Source of the DNA: JACQKA01 sp964462785
Lineage (GTDB): Bacteria > Patescibacteriota > Minisyncoccia > Phycocordibacterales > UBA2100
DNA: 28,883 nt
Assembly: GCA_964462785.1 (NCBI GenBank)
Contig: CAYWZA010000013.1
Location: 1 to 28,883 of the forward strand
Direction of reading: 5' to 3'
Positions 14,122 through 21,630 of the stretch are shown in pieces. A model generated the notes under the pieces. That model was given only the letters and a program-made list of their open reading frames with translations, did no database searches and was not told the origin of the DNA. Each line of letters begins with the position of its first letter. The first letter of the stretch is position 1. The position numbers and the translations under genes were made by a program.

Positions 14122-14165
14122 GCAAAAACCATCGAAATATCCCCGATATTCCTCACGTTTTTTGC
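14122..14165. repeat. Nested inverted repeats in a gene-free gap
   Basis: Between miaA (start 14061) and the terminator at 14255 there is no convincing gene. GCAAAAAC (14122-14129) can pair with GTTTTTTGC (14157-14165), and inside it AATATC/GATATT (14136-14150) forms a 6-bp stem with a CCC loop. ACCATCGA near 14129 and TCGATGGT near 14213 are a further inverted pair. Function unknown; it could be a leader structure of miaA. Confidence 0.35.
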
Positions 14166-14251
14166 TTCGTCTCGCGCACAGTTTTTGCGGACTTATGCGG
14201 AAGACTTAATTGTCGATGGTATTACTACCCTACGCCACACGGTACGTAAAG

Positions 14252-14278
14252 AAAAGAGCGACTCTGCGGAGTCGCTCT
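14252..14278 (-). terminator. Terminator of the phosphoribosyltransferase-like gene
   Basis: AGAGCGACTC (14255-14264) and GAGTCGCTCT (14269-14278) form a perfect 10-bp stem with a TGCG loop; an A-run at 14252-14255 gives T on the minus strand. Confidence 0.85.
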
Positions 14279-14281
14279 CTG

Positions 14282-14887
14282 CTACATGCATTTTTCTACT
14301 GCATCCTTAAGGTGTGGTGGGCAATCTTCTTTCCGCCAACCCGGCTCGTTTGTTTCAACAAGCGCAACGATCTTTTGATCGTGAAAGTAACCTTGCGGGT
14401 ATTCATTAGGCCACAGACAGACTGTAGAGTGTCCGCTGCGATTTACAATTGCCAGCAAAGGATTTGCAATGTGACCATTGTATTTCTCAATTGCCTCTCG
14501 TATTTTTACGAACGTAGTGCCTGCGGTGTGCACATCAACAACAAGAAACACGCTAGCATTTTTTGGCAAACTAAAATCAACAAGCTCCGCGCTGGCACCT
14601 TTTTTTGTAGCGAACCCAGCCGATGCGCCTGTCTGCCGCGCGAGTTCGAGTGCAAGCGCGATACCATCGCGCTCAAGACCGATGAACCAGGTTACTGGTT
14701 CGAGCTTTCCTATGCACGCTTTTTTCAAGAGGTCGCGGCACGCCATGGAATACAATTCCGGTCTCTGATACAGTCGCCACACATCGTATTCCACATCCGA
14801 ATATCTGCCCGAAGCCATTTTCCACACACGACCCTGCTTGCGCGCGCCGATGCGATGGAGTCTTGTTTTCCAACTGATGTTCTCCAT
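14282..14887 (-). CDS. Orotate phosphoribosyltransferase-like protein
   Basis: The 201-residue protein resembles type I phosphoribosyltransferases. The segment FLVVDVHTAGTT (114-125) matches the PRPP loop VVDDxxTTGxT, but one of the two acidic residues is Val. The N-terminal part (ASGRYSDVEYDVWRLY) resembles the OPRTase substrate segment, followed by helices and a strand with WFIGLERDGIALA. No pyrimidine gene is adjacent, so the substrate is open: it may salvage a base, or bind PRPP without catalysis. The start at ATG 14887 has Shine-Dalgarno GGAGG. The longer open frame upstream is the shadow of the tRNA gene. Confidence 0.7.
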   Translation of the reverse strand: MENISWKTRLHRIGARKQGRVWKMASGRYSDVEYDVWRLYQRPELYSMACRDLLKKACIGKLEPVTWFIGLERDGIALALELARQTGASAGFATKKGASAELVDFSLPKNASVFLVVDVHTAGTTFVKIREAIEKYNGHIANPLLAIVNRSGHSTVCLWPNEYPQGYFHDQKIVALVETNEPGWRKEDCPPHLKDAVEKCM

Positions 14888-14964
14888 GTCACCCCTCCAC
14901 TGTTCTTTCAGGAACATATCACGCCGTGGAAGCGCTGGCAAAAATGAAGTACTATGACGGAGTT

Positions 14965-15045
14965 GCCGGAGTGGCGGAATGGTAGACGCGTACGACTCAA
15001 AATCGTATCTCGCAAGGGGTGTGGGTTCAAGTCCCACCTCCGGCA
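14965..15045 (+). tRNA. tRNA-Leu (anticodon CAA)
   Basis: The acceptor arms GCCGGAG and CTCCGGC pair fully. D-arm GCG/CGC, anticodon stem TACGA/TCGTA with loop CTCAAAA (anticodon CAA), a short variable arm CTC-GCAA-GGG, and T-arm GTGGG-TTCAAGT-CCCAC follow. The discriminator is A and CCA is not encoded. The 81-nt length and three-pair variable arm are short for a class II tRNA. It reads UUG codons, which makes it a target of the nearby miaA product. Confidence 0.95.
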
Positions 15046-15047
15046 CA
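15028..15047 (+). repeat. Direct repeat copy 1 (tRNA-Leu 3' end)
   Basis: The 20-nt sequence caagtcccacctccggcaca covers the T-arm 3' half, the acceptor 3' strand and two flanking bases. It recurs exactly at 15201-15220. Confidence 0.9.
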
Positions 15048-15093
15048 AAATGAACGAGCACGATACGGAGCATCGGGCGACTGTCATTTTGCA

Positions 15094-15110
15094 GCCGGAT
15101 GTGGGACTTG
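15094..15110 (-). repeat. Inverted copy of the tRNA-Leu 3' end
   Basis: GCCGGATGTGGGACTTG is the reverse complement of the tRNA 3' segment with one mismatch in 17. With copy 2 it can form a 17-bp stem enclosing about 90 nt. Confidence 0.85.
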
Positions 15111-15200
15111 AAAGCCGGAGCCGGTATACAAGCGAGCGACGATAGGAGCGAGACTTGTCGGCGAGGCGGGGTCGCGACCGAGCGAAGCGAGAGTTGTGAC

Positions 15201-15220
15201 CAAGTCCCACCTCCGGCACA
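15201..15220 (+). repeat. Direct repeat copy 2 (tRNA-Leu 3' end)
   Basis: Exact 20-nt copy of 15028-15047, 173 bp downstream. The DNA between holds further small palindromes (GGTCGCGACC near 15165, ACAAG..CTTGT) and CGAGCGAAGCGAG-like motifs, but no gene. Confidence 0.9.
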
Positions 15221-15280
15221 GATTGATAGATGCGCATCGAGGTGGTAGTTTTTTGTAAGAATAGCAATAGGAATTGCGCT

Positions 15281-15454
15281 ATGCTCGGAAAGAACAATGT
15301 CACACACATTGACCACAACGAACGTAATCTCAACAAAATGCAGCGCGAAGCTGAACGTTTAGTCGCTCTGCTCAAAAATAGGCAGCCCAACTTAGCAAGC
15401 TGGAACATTGCGCTTGAAGATTGCGCGCGCAAAATGCGCGAATTGCTCTCATAA
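15281..15454 (+). CDS. Tiny unknown protein, 57 residues
   Basis: The frame from ATG 15281 gives a small, charged, mostly helical protein ending ALEDCARKMRELLS. A weak Shine-Dalgarno AGGA lies 8 nt upstream and a possible promoter (TTGATA-17-TAGTTT, 15223-15251) precedes it. A strong terminator follows the stop. A longer form starting at 15230 is possible but would overlap the promoter. I do not recognise a family; the evidence is the transcription-unit signals only. Confidence 0.5.
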   Translation: MLGKNNVTHIDHNERNLNKMQREAERLVALLKNRQPNLASWNIALEDCARKMRELLS

Positions 15455-15462
15455 GGTCATAA

Positions 15463-15487
15463 CCCCGTCACCGTGGGGGGTTTTTGT
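15463..15487 (+). terminator. Terminator before parB
   Basis: AACCCC, an 8-nt loop and GGGGGG are followed by TTTTT at 15481-15485. The T-run almost touches the parB -10 box. Confidence 0.75.
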
Positions 15488-15489
15488 TG

Positions 15490-15495
15490 TATACT
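15490..15495 (+). promoter_or_regulatory. -10 box of parB, leaderless type
   Basis: TATACT at 15490-15495 ends 7 nt before the parB ATG at 15503. The -35 region falls in the terminator hairpin (GTCACC at 17 bp) and is weak. Confidence 0.55.
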
Positions 15496-15502
15496 GGATG
15501 CC

Positions 15503-16438
15503 ATGAATGAAGAACCACAGCACTACTACAGCAATTCCATTTTCTGGGTGGAGGTGGATCGCATCAAGCCGAATCCGTATCAGCCACGACGCACGTTTGA
15601 TGAGGCAGCGCTCGCTTCGCTTGCCGATTCTATACGCCAATACGGCGTGCTGCAGCCGCTCACGGTGACGCGTAAGGAAATTGAAAAGCCCGGCGAAGGT
15701 ATTTTTGTGGAGTACGAACTCATTGCCGGCGAGCGCCGATTGCGCGCCTCGAAGCTTGCAGGTGTGTCTCAAGTGCCGGTCGTGATCCGCACGCACGAGG
15801 ATTCAGACAAGATGAAACTTGAGCTCGCGATTATTGAAAATTTGCAGCGCGAAGACCTGAACCCCATCGATCGCGCAAAAGCATTTCAAAAACTGGCAGA
15901 GGAGTTCAAGCTCACGCACGAAGAAATTGGTAAAAAGGTGGGGAAGAGCCGCGTATATGTCACCAACACATTGCGCATTTTGATGCTACCTGAGGACATG
16001 CAGCAGGCGCTCATGGACGGCGGCATTATGGAAGGGCATACACGCCCGCTTCTCATGCTCATCGACAGACCGGAAGAGCAAAAAGTGCTCTTCAAAGAGA
16101 TTTTGCAAAAGAAAACGACTGTACGCGAAGCAGAGCAGATTGCGCGACGCATTGCCGTGGAGCGCGCACGCAAATTTGATTTGCCGCCGGAATTGCTCAC
16201 CATCGAAAAGCAGCTCACCGAAAAACTTGGCACGCGCGTGCGCATCGAGAAAAAAGAGCAGGGCGGCAAGGTGCTCATCGATTTCTTTTCGCCTGAGGAT
16301 TTGACGGTGCTTCTCGGAGTGCTTGCCGAGAAAAAAGTGGCTGAAGCAGCTGCCCCCGCAGAGCCGGTGGACATGAACGATGCCCCTCCAGCGTCAGACG
16401 AGGAAGATTTGTACTCCGTCAAAAATTTTACCGTGTAG
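15503..16438 (+). CDS. parB: Chromosome partitioning protein ParB
   Basis: ParB is a CTP-dependent DNA clamp that loads at parS sites and guides chromosome segregation. The 311-residue protein has the N-terminal domain with PNPYQPRRTFDEAAL (24-38), YGVLQPLTV and GERRLRA (76-82), then a helix-turn-helix region (LTHEEIGKKVGKSRVYVTNTLRIL). An Ala/Pro/Asp-rich acidic tail follows. The ATG at 15503 is chosen over an upstream in-frame start that would lie in the terminator. No parA is adjacent and no Shine-Dalgarno is visible. Its 3' end overlaps convergent relA/spoT by 11 bp. Confidence 0.95.
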   Translation: MNEEPQHYYSNSIFWVEVDRIKPNPYQPRRTFDEAALASLADSIRQYGVLQPLTVTRKEIEKPGEGIFVEYELIAGERRLRASKLAGVSQVPVVIRTHEDSDKMKLELAIIENLQREDLNPIDRAKAFQKLAEEFKLTHEEIGKKVGKSRVYVTNTLRILMLPEDMQQALMDGGIMEGHTRPLLMLIDRPEEQKVLFKEILQKKTTVREAEQIARRIAVERARKFDLPPELLTIEKQLTEKLGTRVRIEKKEQGGKVLIDFFSPEDLTVLLGVLAEKKVAEAAAPAEPVDMNDAPPASDEEDLYSVKNFTV

Positions 16439-17969
16439 GTGCCTTGTCGAGCGCCGCACGGATGTGCTTTTTTGCCACGGTAGTTTTTGCTATGTCGAGC
16501 CATTTCTTGCTGGGCGTACCGCTCTTTTTTGTGGTGATCTCGACGATGTCGCCGTTGTGAAGCTTGGTGTCGAGTGATACCAGCTTGCCGTTCACCTTTG
16601 CTCCCGCCATGCGGTCGCCAACCTCGGAATGGATAGCATACGCGAAATCAATGGGGGTCGCCTCGACGGGAAGATCAATGACATCGCCCTTGGGGGTGAG
16701 CACAAAGACGCGATATGAGAAGAAGTCGGTCTTGATGTCTTCGAGATATTCTTCAGAGTTTTCTGAAACTTCGCGCGCTTCCGCAAGCTCTTTAATCCAG
16801 CGGGGAATATTAGCGATGCCATAGCGGGCTGTGGTTGCTTCTCGATGCACTGCTTTTCGCTCGCCGCGCTGAGGCATGAGCTGGCGTAGCCATTCCATAC
16901 CCGCGCCCTTACTGCCGCTCTGGTAACCCGCAGCTTCTTTGTATGAAAGGTGCGAGGCGATACCGAATTGCGCTTCGCGGTGCATGGCTTCGGTGCGTAC
17001 CTGTATTTCAAGCGTGCCGCCGTCGCCGGTGTAAATGGTGGTGTGAATGCTTTGATAGCCGTTGGGTTTCGGAGAGGCGATGTAGTCTTTGATTTTCCCC
17101 GGCACTGGGCGCCACTCACCGTGGACGATGCCCATCACCGTGTAGCAATCGGCGACGCTCTGCACGATGACTCGCAGTGCGATGAGGTCGTGAATTTGGG
17201 TAATATCCCAACTCTTGCGCTCAAGTTTCTTAAACAAACTATACACACCTTTCTTGCGTGACTCCATGCGAAACGTGCGCATGCCCGCCTGCGCCAGCGC
17301 TTTCTTGAGATTGCGCTCTGTTTTTTCAAGGCGATCCTCTGTTTCCACGTGGCGTTCTTTGAGAAGCGCACGCACGCGCTCGTATTCAGCGGGGAGTGCA
17401 TAAGGGAACGCGGCATCCTCAAGATCATTTTTGACGACGCTCATACCGAGACGGTCGGCAATGGGCGCGTATATTTCGAGTGTCTCGACGGCAATGCGCT
17501 TGCGCTTTTGCTCGGGCACGTGCGTGAGCGTCTGTGCGTTGTGGAGCCGGTCCATCAATTTGATGATGAGGACGCGGATGTCTTTTGCGGTGGCGGCGAA
17601 AAGCTTGCGCAAGCTCTCAGCATGACGCTCCAGCCCTTGGTAGCGCAGCGTGCCGAGCTTCGTCACGCCGTCTACAAGACCCAGCACCTCGGCGCCGAAG
17701 CGGGTTTTTATCTCATCTTCTGTCGCGCCGGCGTCTTCGATGGTGTCATGCAAAAGCCCGGCTGCAATGGTGGGCGCATCCATGCCGACATGTGCGAGCA
17801 TATAGCCCACTTCTGCCAAGTGGACGAAATACGGCTCGCCGGAGTAGCGTGTGTGCCTTTCGTGTGCCGTTTTCGCAAACTCATACGCTTCGCCGATGAG
17901 GTTTTGTTCGGCAGCGCCTTTCGAAACTGACTCGAGGAGGATGTCTTTGAGAGATTTGACAGCAGCCAT
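16428..17969 (-). CDS. RelA/SpoT bifunctional (p)ppGpp synthetase/hydrolase
   Basis: The 513-residue protein makes and probably degrades (p)ppGpp. The N-terminal HD hydrolase domain keeps HDTIEDAG and later MDRLHNAQTL. The synthetase domain has SRKKGVYSLFKKL, HDLIALRVIV, GKIKDYIASPKPNGYQSIHTT and EIQVRTEAMHREAQFGIASH. A TGS domain follows (VFVLTPKGDVIDLP). The C-terminal ACT region of long Rel proteins is absent, so ribosome-based control may be reduced. I start at ATG 17969: TATGCT (minus strand 17977-17982) ends 7 nt before it, with TTGAGT 16 bp upstream, which predicts a leaderless mRNA. A divergent promoter overlaps this one. Confidence 0.95.
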   Translation of the reverse strand: MAAVKSLKDILLESVSKGAAEQNLIGEAYEFAKTAHERHTRYSGEPYFVHLAEVGYMLAHVGMDAPTIAAGLLHDTIEDAGATEDEIKTRFGAEVLGLVDGVTKLGTLRYQGLERHAESLRKLFAATAKDIRVLIIKLMDRLHNAQTLTHVPEQKRKRIAVETLEIYAPIADRLGMSVVKNDLEDAAFPYALPAEYERVRALLKERHVETEDRLEKTERNLKKALAQAGMRTFRMESRKKGVYSLFKKLERKSWDITQIHDLIALRVIVQSVADCYTVMGIVHGEWRPVPGKIKDYIASPKPNGYQSIHTTIYTGDGGTLEIQVRTEAMHREAQFGIASHLSYKEAAGYQSGSKGAGMEWLRQLMPQRGERKAVHREATTARYGIANIPRWIKELAEAREVSENSEEYLEDIKTDFFSYRVFVLTPKGDVIDLPVEATPIDFAYAIHSEVGDRMAGAKVNGKLVSLDTKLHNGDIVEITTKKSGTPSKKWLDIAKTTVAKKHIRAALDKAPTR

Positions 17970-17984
17970 AGTAAGTAGCATACT
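17956..17984 (+). promoter_or_regulatory. Promoter of the 49-residue membrane protein operon
   Basis: TTGACA (17956-17961) and CATACT (17979-17984) are 17 bp apart. The -35 lies inside relA/spoT and the -10 overlaps the relA/spoT -10 on the other strand. Confidence 0.65.
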
Positions 17985-18004
17985 CAACGCAGAAAATAAC
18001 TCAA
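17977..18004 (-). promoter_or_regulatory. Leaderless-type promoter of relA/spoT
   Basis: TTGAGT (17999-18004) and TATGCT (17977-17982) on the minus strand are 16 bp apart, with 7 nt to the ATG at 17969. Confidence 0.65.
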
Positions 18005-18014
18005 GGGGAACAGA

Positions 18015-18164
18015 ATGATCTGGTTTTTCAATTTTGTCTTACTGTGGGTTGCGACACTGCTCATAATCGGTGTGCTGTACCTTTTTGGAATGACAGGCAC
18101 GTTGATACTCTTCACCTCGTTATGGTTTGCGTTTATAGCACTATTAGGACCGCTCAGTGAGTAG
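18015..18164 (+). CDS. 49-residue two-TM membrane protein
   Basis: Starting at ATG 18015 with Shine-Dalgarno AAGGGG six nt upstream, this frame encodes a very hydrophobic 49-residue protein. Two membrane segments (about 3-24 and 27-45) are joined by a GMTG turn, and the end is acidic (PLSE). A consensus-like promoter precedes it, and the Cys-rich gene follows after 20 bp, so the two probably form an operon. Its size and hydrophobicity resemble small membrane regulators or toxins of type I systems, but no antisense RNA is evident and the function is unknown. Confidence 0.65.
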   Translation: MIWFFNFVLLWVATLLIIGVLYLFGMTGTLILFTSLWFAFIALLGPLSE

Positions 18165-18184
18165 CAAAAACAGGAGGTACGACG

Positions 18185-18424
18185 ATGGTTATCGCGGCGC
18201 CAGGAGAGATCTGCTCCATATGCAATGAGGCGAAAATGTTGCCGGACGCGCGCAAAGAAAGACAAGAGCCTGAGTGCGCGTGCAATGCGCCTAACTTTGC
18301 AAACGGCACGTCGGTACTGCCCAGCGCTCGGTTTCGCTGCTGCACCCTCGGCTGCACGTACGAAGGCAATCACAATGGGGCGTGCCCTGTGTGCGAAAAT
18401 TACTCCCTGATTGACACCAAGTAA
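18185..18424 (+). CDS. Cys-rich small protein, probable zinc binding
   Basis: The 79-residue protein contains CSIC (10-13), CAC (31-33), CC-x3-C (52-57) and CPVC (67-70), enough ligands for two zinc sites of the ribbon or knuckle type. No known family is recognised. Shine-Dalgarno GGAGGT lies six nt before ATG 18185. It follows the 49-residue membrane gene by 20 bp and precedes a strong terminator, so the two-gene unit is complete. The -10 of its operon overlaps that of relA/spoT, hinting at alternate expression. Confidence 0.7.
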   Translation: MVIAAPGEICSICNEAKMLPDARKERQEPECACNAPNFANGTSVLPSARFRCCTLGCTYEGNHNGACPVCENYSLIDTK

Positions 18425-18471
18425 AAGGAAGCGGTGATGAAAAAAAGCACACTGTACCCAAAGTTCTGGCG

Positions 18472-18501
18472 GGCGCTACTCTGTAGCGCCTGCTTCTTTT
18501 T
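18472..18501 (+). terminator. Terminator of the small-protein operon
   Basis: GGCGCTAC (18472-18479) and GTAGCGCC (18483-18490) form a perfect 8-bp stem, followed by a T-rich tract reaching 18501. Confidence 0.85.
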
Positions 18502-20674
18502 ACTTCTTCTCAAGCTTGTGCGGGTTATGCATGGGGCACGCTTTGCTCGAGCAGCGCTCGGGTATAGTTTTCGTTCCTTCCATCATCAATGAACCACATT
18601 CTTTACACATGCTGCCGGTCGGCTTCGCTTTGATTGCGAGTTTGCAATCAGGATAGTTTGAACATGAATAGAAAAGCCCAAAGCGACCGCGGCGCTCCAT
18701 CATCTCGCCATTGGCGCGCCCCGCTTTTGCGCAGTCGGGGCACATCACACCCGTCTTTCCCTGCGTCTCGTCGCTTTTTACAAATTTGCATTTTGGATAC
18801 AGCGAGCAGGCGATGAATCTGCCAAATCTACCCTCGCGCTCCATGAGCTCTCCCTTGCCGCATTTCGGGCACGGTTCACCCAATCCTTTCGGCGGCTCCA
18901 TGATGCCGCCATCTTCTTTGCGTGCCCCGATACATTCAGGAAATTTTGCACAGCTCATGAAGCGCCCGCCTTTTGAAAGTTTATACACCATCGGTCCATT
19001 GCATGTAGGGCAGGGAAATTCGGCAGGTGCATCACCCATGTTGGTGATTTTCGCGATCTTCTTTTTGCTCTTGATGGCTTTGGTGAACGGGGCATAAAAT
19101 GCGCCGAGCGTTTTTGCGTAGTCGCGATCGCCGTTCGCGATTTCATCGAGCTCGTTTTCCATCTCGGCGGTAAATGAATCGCTAATGTACGGACCAAAAT
19201 GCTCTTCGATGAATGACGAAACAACATCGCCGGTGTATGTCGGTTTGAGCGTCTTTCCCTCACGATCGACATATCCGCGTGTCTGGAGCGTGGTGACGAT
19301 GCTTGCGTACGTTGATGGTCGTCCGATGCCCCGCTTCTCAAGCTCTTTCACCAAGCCCGCTTCGGTGTAGCGCGGCGGCGGTTGTGTTTGCTTGCCTTCG
19401 CCGCGTGCCTCGATGAGCGAGAGTTTGTCGCCTTCGGAAACTTTCGGCAATTCGAATTCTTCCCCGCGCGCAGCGGTGTCAGCGGCAAGCCAGCCATCAA
19501 ACATGATGCGCGCACCACGTGCGGCAAACGCAGGAATGTCACCGCCGATAGTCGCCATGATGGTGGTGCGCATCACCTCGGCATCGGTCATTTGTGAAGC
19601 CAAGGTGCGCGCCCGTATGAGCGCATACAATTTCTTCTGATCGTCTGTTGTTCCGGCAGAGCGCTTGTGCATGTGCGCGGGGCGGATTGCCTCATGCGCC
19701 TCCTGTGCGACCTTGCTCTTGGTTTTGTATTGCTGCGTCGCGACATAGCGCTCACCAAATTCTTCCTTCACCACATGAGCGATGGCGCTGAGCGCGTCTT
19801 TTGAAAGGGTGGTGGAGTCGGTGCGCATATAGGTGATGTAGCCGGCTTCATAGAGCTTCTGTGCCGTGCGCATGGTGCGCGAAGGAGAGAAGCCGAGGCG
19901 CGTGCTTGCGACTTGCTGCAAGGTCGAGGTGGTGAACGGTGCGCGTGGTGCACGTTTCTGCGCTTTCTCCTCGACAGCACCGACGTGCCAATTTTTCGAG
20001 GTGCGCGCAGCCGCCAATATGCGCTCCGCCTCTTTTTCGGTGGAAGGTTCCTCGACACAGGTGGCGGTCATGGTTTTGCCGTTTTCAGTTTTCAAATCAG
20101 CACTGATGACCCAGAAATTCTCCGGCACAAACGCGCGGATTTCGCGTTCACGCTCCATGATGATGCGTAACGCTGGCGATTGTACGCGACCGGCGGAGAG
20201 CCCGTAGCGCACCTTTTGCCAGACGAGTCCCGAGAGATCATAGCCAAAGAGGCGATCCAACACGCGGCGCGCTTCCTGCGCTTGGCGGAGTTTCTGATCA
20301 ATGGTGCGCGGATGGGCGAGCGCTTCCTGCACTGCATTTTCGGTTATTTCGTGGAAGACAATTCGCTGCGGCTTTTTGAGTTTGAGCAATTCGGCAAGAT
20401 GCCATGCTATGGCTTCGCCTTCACGATCGGGGTCGGTCGCCAGAATGACCGACTTTGCTTTTTCGGCGAATTCGGACAGCTCCGCGATGACACGCTCTTT
20501 TCCGTGCACAATCTGGTATTGCGGCACAAAACCCGCCTCGATGTCGATGGCGTTTTTGTTGCTCTTCGGCAAATCACGAATGTGCCCGACGGATGCGCGC
20601 ACAGTAAACCCCTCGCCGAGGTATTTTTCAATCGTCTTTGCTTTCGAGGGTGACTCGACAATAACTAGTTGCAT
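18500..20674 (-). CDS. topA: DNA topoisomerase I
   Basis: TopA relaxes negative supercoils by passing a strand through a single-strand break. The 724-residue protein has the Toprim motifs VIVESPSKAKTI (4-15) and DPDREGEAIAWH (81-92). The catalytic Tyr282 lies in GYITYMRTDST, and GIGRPSTYA follows in the core. At the C-terminus are four zinc-ribbon-like modules: three contain CPxC/GRF, and the last, CKEC..CSSKAC, is atypical. The start at ATG 20674 has AATACT 6 nt upstream as a weak leaderless-type box and no Shine-Dalgarno. dprA lies 90 bp upstream on the same strand, a common pairing. Confidence 0.97.
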   Translation of the reverse strand: MQLVIVESPSKAKTIEKYLGEGFTVRASVGHIRDLPKSNKNAIDIEAGFVPQYQIVHGKERVIAELSEFAEKAKSVILATDPDREGEAIAWHLAELLKLKKPQRIVFHEITENAVQEALAHPRTIDQKLRQAQEARRVLDRLFGYDLSGLVWQKVRYGLSAGRVQSPALRIIMEREREIRAFVPENFWVISADLKTENGKTMTATCVEEPSTEKEAERILAAARTSKNWHVGAVEEKAQKRAPRAPFTTSTLQQVASTRLGFSPSRTMRTAQKLYEAGYITYMRTDSTTLSKDALSAIAHVVKEEFGERYVATQQYKTKSKVAQEAHEAIRPAHMHKRSAGTTDDQKKLYALIRARTLASQMTDAEVMRTTIMATIGGDIPAFAARGARIMFDGWLAADTAARGEEFELPKVSEGDKLSLIEARGEGKQTQPPPRYTEAGLVKELEKRGIGRPSTYASIVTTLQTRGYVDREGKTLKPTYTGDVVSSFIEEHFGPYISDSFTAEMENELDEIANGDRDYAKTLGAFYAPFTKAIKSKKKIAKITNMGDAPAEFPCPTCNGPMVYKLSKGGRFMSCAKFPECIGARKEDGGIMEPPKGLGEPCPKCGKGELMEREGRFGRFIACSLYPKCKFVKSDETQGKTGVMCPDCAKAGRANGEMMERRGRFGLFYSCSNYPDCKLAIKAKPTGSMCKECGSLMMEGTKTIPERCSSKACPMHNPHKLEKK

Positions 20675-20764
20675 ATATTTAGTATTCGTGGACGCACTCT
20701 ATATATAGTACGTAAGGTACATGTTTCGCATGATAATGCAAAAGTGTCAATAGGTGCCCGTGTA

Positions 20765-21622
20765 CTATGCGCGCCGTAAGAGACCAAGTTCTTCCCGAAT
20801 GAGCCCCTTGATTTCGAGGGTGGTGAGCGCGATTGCCATGTCGGTTGCGGTGAGTGCAAGGTGAGAGGCAATCGCATCGCGCGATGCGGGCTCACTGAGC
20901 GCATCGTATATGAGCGACTCATGCTCGGTGAAATCAAGGCGCGCATTTTCGGTGCGCTCGGTGCTCGCGATGCCAAGCGCGTCAAGGATATCGTGCGCGC
21001 TGGTTACGACGCGCGCGCCGAGTTTGATGAATTGATGCGTGCCGGCAGTACTCGCAGAAAAAATGGATCCGGGCACGGCGAGCAGTTCACGATTGTATTC
21101 TGTGGCGAGTCGTGCGGTGATGAGTGTGCCGGAGCGCTCTGTCGCCTCGATAAGAAGTGTTGCGTGCGACATGCCTGCCATGATGCGATTGCGCTGAGGA
21201 AATGTATATTGTGTTGCGGTTATCGACGGCTCGAATTCAGACATGAGTCCACCACCTTTTTCCAGAATGGTATGTGCGAGGCCGTGATTGGTGCGCGGGT
21301 AGAGCGCGCGCCAGTCGAGCCCCGATCCGGGAACGGCGATAGTATAGAGCCCTGCGTCAAGCGCGGCGCGGTGCGCGATTGCATCAATACCAAGCGCCAG
21401 ACCAGAGACGATGGCAATCGGCATGCCGCGCAAACCGTTAATCAGATGCTCGCACACTGATTTGCCATAGGGTGTATATTTGCGCGAACCAACCACCGCA
21501 AGCAGTTTATGCCCTTCGGGTGGAAGCGTTCCGCGTAGATAGAGCGCTTCGGGCGGATCAGGAATTTCGCTCAATAGAGAGGGAAATTGTGTAACAGCGA
21601 GTTGTTCTATAGGAAATTCCAT
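20765..21622 (-). CDS. dprA: DNA processing protein DprA
   Basis: DprA loads RecA on incoming single-stranded DNA during natural transformation. The 285-residue protein has the Rossmann core with VGSRKYTPYG, SGLALGIDAIAHRAAL and the downstream FPQRNRIMAG and EATERSGTLITARLA motifs. A C-terminal winged-helix-like domain (about 220-285) is also present. On the minus strand TATAAT (21631-21636) ends 8 nt before ATG 21622 and no Shine-Dalgarno is present, predicting a leaderless mRNA. Competence and DNA uptake genes are typical of small episymbiotic CPR genomes that scavenge DNA. Confidence 0.95.
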   Translation of the reverse strand: MEFPIEQLAVTQFPSLLSEIPDPPEALYLRGTLPPEGHKLLAVVGSRKYTPYGKSVCEHLINGLRGMPIAIVSGLALGIDAIAHRAALDAGLYTIAVPGSGLDWRALYPRTNHGLAHTILEKGGGLMSEFEPSITATQYTFPQRNRIMAGMSHATLLIEATERSGTLITARLATEYNRELLAVPGSIFSASTAGTHQFIKLGARVVTSAHDILDALGIASTERTENARLDFTEHESLIYDALSEPASRDAIASHLALTATDMAIALTTLEIKGLIREELGLLRRA

Positions 21623-21630
21623 GACACAAT

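Noticed and set aside
15045..15220. Intron-containing or second tRNA gene
   Set aside because: The tRNA-Leu is already complete at 14965-15045, and the downstream copy has no 5' half.
14888..15316. Long minus-strand extension of the phosphoribosyltransferase frame containing VGLEPTPLARYDFES
   Set aside because: This is the well-known spurious translation of a tRNA-Leu gene on the opposite strand. The real start at 14887 has a Shine-Dalgarno.
18437..18592. 51-codon plus-strand frame starting MKKSTLYPKFWRALL with a weak Shine-Dalgarno (GGAAG)
   Set aside because: The operon terminator (18472-18501) lies inside it and the rest overlaps the topA 3' end, so a full-length message is unlikely.
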